Of a DNA stretch of 64,000 nt, positions 63,762 to 64,000 are shown piece after piece. The stretch covers positions 1-64,000 of the forward strand of contig JAUNIS010000003.1 in the NCBI GenBank assembly GCA_030523325.1, read 5' to 3'. Below the pieces are notes generated by a model. That model was not told where the DNA came from and ran no database searches. It saw nothing but the letters and a program-made list of their open reading frames with translations. The first letter of the stretch is position 1. Every line of letters starts with the position of its first letter. Source of the stretch: Phascolarctobacterium sp. Lineage in GTDB: Bacteria; Bacillota; Negativicutes; Acidaminococcales; Acidaminococcaceae. Position numbers and translations under genes: made by a program.

Positions 63762-63960
63762 TTGCAAAATTTAAATTTTAAGTACACTTGCCGAGTCTTT
63801 GCAAATCTATGGCTTGAAGCTTATTCCTGACATCTTAACTGGTCTGCAAAGTCTTACTGTAAGTGAACTTTTTATTCTGTAAAAACTGTTCTGCACAAAT
63901 TCAATTTTAAGCAGACTACCAAGTCCTTGCAAATCCAAGACTTGAAACCTATTCCTTATC
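63762..63960. repeat. Two imperfect ~69-bp direct repeats
   Basis: 63762-63830 and 63892-63960, 130 bp apart, share TTTTAAG, CAAGT/CGAGT, CTTTGCAAATC/CCTTGCAAATC, GACTTGAA/GGCTTGAA and CTATTCCT/TTATTCCT. The second copy runs into the 3' end of the partial gene at the window edge. Confidence 0.55.
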
Positions 63961-64000
63961 CTTTTGCTCGGCCTTTAAAATATCAGCACCCACGCCTTCA
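63949..64000 (-). CDS. C-terminal end of a gene cut by the window edge
   Basis: Minus-strand frame of 16 codons (EGVGADILKAEQKDKE) ending in TAG at 63949. Composition and orientation look coding, but the fragment is too short to identify. Confidence 0.35.
   Translation of the reverse strand, partial: EGVGADILKAEQKDKE

Overview
The window looks like a chromosomal segment of a diderm Firmicute of the class Negativicutes, most likely an Acidaminococcaceae/Phascolarctobacterium-type anaerobe. This is an inference from content. Firmicute-style gene orders (rpmE...prfA-prmC-sua5-rpiB-ywlG-glyA; ffs-dnaX-ybaB-recR-bofA) and a T-box leader sit beside an OmpP1/FadL-type outer-membrane barrel with a signal peptide and a C-terminal Phe, and beside a type I secretion ATPase/adaptor pair. 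Most genes are on the minus strand. No prophage, insertion sequence, CRISPR array or rRNA operon is visible.

Layout: 1-4.9 kb galE and an HlyD/HlyB pair; 5-12.7 kb a translation/one-carbon block (dCMP deaminase, glyA, ywlG-like, rpiB, sua5, prmC, prfA, DUF1385, rpmE); 12.7-16.8 kb a DUF815 ATPase, an AzgA-type purine permease and a SEC-C methionine aminopeptidase; 17.1-20.7 kb plus-strand dedA, threonine aldolase and ftsH; 20.9-25.7 kb pyruvate carboxylase and an MFS exporter; 25.9-27.4 kb a plus-strand protein of unknown function; 27.5-37.6 kb nucleotide synthesis (purC, pyrG, carB, carA, purF) with a T-box-controlled YfcC permease between carA and purF; 37.8-41.8 kb nitrogen assimilation (an AmtB fused to a P-II domain, and type III glutamine synthetase); 42.3-47.7 kb M20 peptidase, LCP protein, Nudix hydrolase, DAACS symporter and BofA; 47.7-50.8 kb recR, ybaB, dnaX; 51.3-53.3 kb a DUF4143 ATPase and a flavin reductase lying between dnaX and its usual neighbour ffs; then ffs, tRNA-Ser(GGA), a DASS anion permease with a divergent LysR regulator, a tandem universal stress protein, three tandem FAD-linked dehydrogenases and the outer-membrane barrel.

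Functionally the middle of the window joins ammonium uptake and sensing (AmtB-PII), glutamine synthesis (GS III) and glutamine-consuming steps (carA, pyrG, purF). Several of these genes have promoter-proximal terminator hairpins or other leader structures. The most unusual features are non-coding. One is a family of dispersed intergenic repeats: 7-bp iterations of the ATTGCTA type followed by a hairpin whose stem differs from copy to copy; the stop codons of several genes lie inside these iterations. The second is a ~106-109 nt element present twice, whose helices are kept by compensatory changes. The third is a pair of ~40-bp-period triple arrays flanking the DUF4143/flavin reductase module. 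None of the database statements here was checked by a search; family calls come from recognised motifs.
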